This document shows positions 60,532 to 64,000 of a stretch of DNA of 64,000 nt, in pieces. Both the position numbers and the translations under genes were made by a program. Under the pieces are notes generated by a model. That model was given only the letters and a program-made list of their open reading frames with translations. It was not told the origin of the DNA and did no database searches. The stretch lies in assembly GCA_963693085.1 (NCBI GenBank), contig OY856410.1, positions 567,396,406-567,460,405 on the forward strand. The letters run 5' to 3'. This DNA is from Alisma plantago-aquatica (Eukaryota > Streptophyta > Magnoliopsida > Alismatales > Alismataceae). Each line of letters starts with the position of its first letter. Position 1 is the stretch's first letter.

Positions 60532-60749
60532 TTCCCAGCCTGAAAACTCGACCGATCATCCTTGATCAATTTTCTGGAGATTGCATCGGTCGAGTTGTGT
60601 TTACACAGAACTCGACCGATGGAGTAATTGACTAAATCGATTTTCATTGGTCGGTCGAGTTTCCTCAGGACAAACTCGACCGATGGTCTGAATATCGGCT
60701 TTGTCTTTTACTCTATCGGTCGAGTTACCCTTATAGAAACTCGACCGAT
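60532..60749 (+). repeat. Four CGGTCGAGTT hairpins in D LTR 2
   Basis: All four left arms read TCGGTCGAGTT and all right arms AACTCGACCGA. Confidence 0.95.
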
Positions 60750-60886
60750 TGCACTGTACGGAAAAGTGCAGAAAAGTGCTTCTAGCCGTTGTGGAGTTGT
60801 AACAAGTGAAAATAGATCCATTGCAAGCCACAAAATGGCTAGTTTTCATTCACAAGTGTTCCCAAAGGCTAAGAGGCATCCCCATC

Positions 60887-60895
60887 TATAAATAG
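60887..60895 (+). promoter_or_regulatory. TATA box, D LTR 2
   Basis: TATAAATAG in catctataaataggacccc. Confidence 0.75.
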
Positions 60896-61777
60896 GACCC
60901 CTTGGGCTTCATTCCAAGATTGAGCATTCATTGCAAACTCTATGTGAGGCTCCTATTCTATAGTTGTGTGCTTCCTACAGCCTCCTCTCTCTCTAAGCTC
61001 TCTAAGCTTAATCACTTTCTACATCCATTAGAGTGAGTAGGAAATCTATAAGAGAGCTAGTCCTACATGTATATCTTGTGAGGCTCTCACTTCCACCACT
61101 TTCCTATCTCTCATTTCCAATCATGAAGATGAAGGTTCTCTCTCTTGTCCAAGAGAGGTGAAGAAGAACAAGAGAAGGCATCCCATGGTGAAGATCAAGG
61201 CTGAAGACTTGGAGCTAGAGTGGGTAAGCCCTTAGAGAAGGCAGAAGACTCAAGCTCAAGTGGGTAAGACCTTGGTGGAAGCTTCTCTGAGTGAAGGTGA
61301 AGTCAAAGGCGGAAGATCCAAGAAGAGTGGGTAATTCCTGCAAGGCTGAAGACTTGTGCAAGAGTGGGTAAGTCCTTGGAGAAGGCCGAAGACTCTTGCA
61401 AAGTGGGTAAGTCCTTGGTAAGGTTGAAGACTCTTTGTATTGGATAGGTAAGTCCTTCGTTTGGTCATGTATTGTAAGTCTTATGAATGAATATAAGAAT
61501 GCAATAGTTTGGAAGTCCTAGAGGTTGACCTCTCTAGGCAAGTGGACTGACACACTTCTAGTTTGAAGTGTGGAACCACTCTAAATAGCTTGTCTATTGG
61601 TGTATGTTCAATCTCTCTCATCCTTGCTATGTATGTTTTAGTTGCACTCAAATTACCTATTTAGCAACCTTATCTTGTCATATATCTTGAAGGTTTAATG
61701 AGTTTTGTTTAAGTGTTTTCAGCTCTATTCACCCCCCCCCTCTAGAGCATCTAATCACCCATCTAGGATCCAACAAT

Positions 61778-61789
61778 TGGTATCAGAGC
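61778..61789 (+). promoter_or_regulatory. Element D primer-binding site, unit 3
   Basis: TGGTATCAGAGC, 2 nt after the LTR end. Confidence 0.95.
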
Positions 61790-61826
61790 GGGTCATCTCC
61801 AAACATACTTCCACAAGTAGGAGAAT

Positions 61827-62774
61827 ATAGGTGACTATGAAGATGGGCAACCTTCAAAGAGAGCAATAGAAGGAAACAAGAGAGAAAAAGGGATCACAAA
61901 GGCTCCATCAACAAATGAAAGCACTAGTGGAAGATCAAGTGAATGTGAAGATGGAAGATGCCATTGCGCCCTCATGACAAGCTCAATTGAAGATTTAAAT
62001 GAGGTAAATTAAAGTGTTGATATTCAAACAAATGCTTATCTTAGTCAACTAAATGCTCTTAAATTTGTGAATTCTAGCTTGCTTGATAAGATTAAGTTTT
62101 TAGAATCTCAACCTTCTATGACTATTTCATATATAGAGCTTGCTACTACTATTGTTTCTCTCCCTATTGTTTCTTATGCTCTTACATGTGCTTATGAGAT
62201 TCAATAGCTTACTTTGCAAGGAATAGAATGTGTAGATAAAGTTTATCCTTCAAAGATTACTTGTCTTGTATATGAACTTGCTTTCTTGCAAAGTAGTGTA
62301 ATTGCTCTTGACCCTCATACTATCTTTTCTTATAGAGAGAAAGTTTTTGATGCTCTATTTTGTGATAAAGATTCTTATATGACTAAAGATGTTTGCTTAG
62401 AGATATATTTTGTGCATGCTAGATATGATATGAATCTATTGTGTTTTACCTTTACTTCTCTTATGCATGACAATCATAGTTTGAGATTTTCTTTGCAAAG
62501 ATTCTTAGGTGATAAAAAGAATCTTAATCAAATCCTAGACCATACTACCAAACAAATGGGTAGAGATGGAATTGGACTTGACTGTAGTCAAGGGAACAAC
62601 AAAGATAAAGGACCTCCATTATTCCATGGAGAATCCTCTAGTTCCAAGACTATGGGCACATGTAATTATTGCAATGAAATTAGTCAATATTTTACTTGTT
62701 GTCCTTTTAGGAAAGCACCCAAGAGCAATAGGACTTGGGTTGCTAAACTAACCCCTCCGGACCCAAAAACATGA
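61827..62774 (+). pseudogene. Element D Gag-like protein, unit 3
   Basis: The start codon is ATA (61827-61829) where units 1 and 2 have ATG. A TAA lies in 'EVN*SVDIQ' and the shared TAG after the EIQ equivalent of CAYESQ. Open from about 62214 (QGIECVDKVYPSK) to 62774. The knuckle reads CNYCNEISQYFTCC, with Gln for the zinc-binding His. Non-functional as written. Confidence 0.7.
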
Positions 62775-64000
62775 TTGGGGACCATTTCATCTTTCTTCTT
62801 GTAGGTACTTACAAATGGATTGACTTGAGCTATTGAATTGCAAATTGACTTCTCAATCCACATGAAAGAAGAAAGGTGAGACATGTAGAGGGTGACAACA
62901 AGTGGAAAAAGCAATGGTAAGAACAAAGGTAATGTTTTTATTGCTTATAACCAATCCTAACTTGTTTTGTCAAGATGGTATGCACTATACATATGGTTTT
63001 TGAGTCAAAAGTGGTATTTTGTGTTTCTCTTCACACTCTTGATCAAAAATTGTTTCTAATGCTTCTATAGTGCATTACTAACTTGCTTAGACATGTTTGG
63101 ATATGGTTTGTATATTTAACATGCCTTTAAATATGTTTTCATGAAATATATGTACTTCTTCACAGCTGTTTGCCCTATTGAAACTCGACCGATAGGCACC
63201 AATGGGTGTTGCCAACAGCTGTCATCGGTCGAGTTATCAATGCACAGAACTCGACCGATAACACTGTGCATAGAATATAAATTTGTCTTATTGAATGAGA
63301 ATTTCCCTCTCAACTAGATTTTCTCAACCAATAGCCTTATTCTTTGGCACTCTCATTTGGTACCTTTATATATGCATATTGCCATGTTATAAATTTCCTA
63401 TCTTGCTTACAATTCTATCTCTCTAATTGCTCTAATTTGGTATATATATATGTTGCAATTACTTGCTTTGAGTTGTTTTGCAGGTTTTAATGATGATCTC
63501 TTTGGATCTCTTGGTTGTGTCTTAAATTGTTTCCGTTGTGCTCTAACTTGTTGCATCTATCTAGGTGTATATCTTGTTTTGATACAACCTTGAGGTTCTT
63601 ATGGGTAATCATCTTATGGTAAATGATGCATATTTTTATGTGAGTTATATCCTTTCATGCTTCTAAAATTGCATATCTCTTTGTTTGGATATATCTCTTC
63701 ATCTACTCATAGCTTGTTGTATCTTGTGTATCTTTTGGTATCTGTTGCTATGATCTAGATCCTACTAGTAGTCCTAACTTGTGATATCATCTACTAGTAG
63801 TTCATATACATGTAGTTCTAACCTTGTTTATGATTGGCATCTTTGCTCATCTATATGCTATACTTGTATCTTATCTCATACATGCTCAAGCTTGTTCCTT
63901 GAATTGCATATCTACTGTCTTGAGTTTCTTGCATAACATTGTGATGCAGGGTACATAGATCTACATTGCATGTAGAAATTGGAGTATTTTTGGATTTTAT
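62775..64000 (+). other. Element D non-coding internal tail, unit 3 (runs off the window)
   Basis: Collinear with units 1 and 2. The first hairpin has lost its left arm by a small deletion near 63168; the second is present (63225-63259). No coding frame. Confidence 0.8.

Larger units (their letters stand above)
60161..61775 (+). mobile_element. Element D LTR, second complete copy (1615 bp)
   Basis: Same ends as the first copy. All four hairpins are intact (60532-60749) and the TATA box is at 60887-60895. Differences from LTR 1 are scattered substitutions and small indels. Confidence 0.92.
52403..64000 (+). mobile_element. Element D: tandem array of a gag-only copia (TR-GAG-like) element
   Basis: Order: partial LTR (52403-52777), internal 1, LTR (55666-57269), internal 2, LTR (60161-61775), internal 3 (runs off the window). 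LTR starts are 4495 bp apart. Each internal region has a primer site, one Gag-like frame and about 1.9 kb without coding, then a polypurine tract. No protease, integrase, RT or RNase H is present. Gag with a CCHC knuckle and the primer site suggest a SIRE-like copia derivative. Copies are very similar, so the array is young. Confidence 0.9.

Noticed and set aside
60601..60891. Frames on both strands across the D LTR hairpins
   Set aside because: By-products of inverted repeats; not conserved between the two LTR copies.

Overview
The window reads as a nest of plant LTR retrotransposons. I recognise no intact host gene, rRNA or tRNA. The element lineages point to a seed plant, most likely an angiosperm with a large repeat-rich genome: Ty3/gypsy chromoviruses of the Tekay/Del type, an Athila/Tat-like gypsy, a Ty1/copia family and a SIRE-like non-autonomous copia. 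I cannot name the species.

Layout. 1-3125 is the 3' end of an Athila/Tat-like gypsy element on the + strand: non-coding internal tail, polypurine tract, then an LTR containing a 26-bp palindromic minisatellite. It abuts element A (about 3130-12365, - strand), a Tekay-type chromovirus with decayed gag-pol and a 4.5-kb 5' LTR. A appears to sit inside the pol gene of an old copia element. The copia remains at 12366-18945 are pol end, LTR, pol end, LTR. 18946-21583 is intergenic and probably includes part of an older minus-strand LTR. Element B (21584-34587, + strand) is a structurally complete Tekay element: 4.0- and 4.1-kb LTRs, AAGAG target-site duplication, primer-binding site, one gag-pol frame with two stops, polypurine tract and chromodomain. 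34593-43989 is intergenic, with a LINE-like RNase H relic and a diverged 0.5-kb direct duplication. Element C (43990-52402, + strand) is a third member of the Tekay family, decayed and cut off after RNase H. From 52403 to the window end runs a tandem array of a gag-only (TR-GAG-like) copia element D: partial LTR, internal, LTR, internal, LTR, internal, with a 4.5-kb period.

How the parts work. A, B and C share LTR termini, a tRNA-iMet-type primer site and the order Gag, protease, RT, RNase H, integrase, chromodomain. None can be autonomous as written: A has lost an RT catalytic Asp, B has Lys for the catalytic Glu of integrase, C has no integrase. D encodes only a Gag-like protein, so it would need enzymes in trans.

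Most interesting signals: (1) three unrelated LTR lineages all carry clusters of short inverted repeats built on CGGT...ACCG, two of them in an exact 26-bp register; (2) the LTRs of A, B and C keep a splice-donor consensus and a splice-acceptor consensus at homologous places, predicting a 2.9-3.7-kb intron inside the LTR that contains the palindrome arrays; (3) clusters of AAACCCTAA (telo-box) in the same LTR region; (4) a tandem gag-only retrotransposon array whose copies share an in-frame stop. All comparisons were made by eye; no alignment or database search was run.
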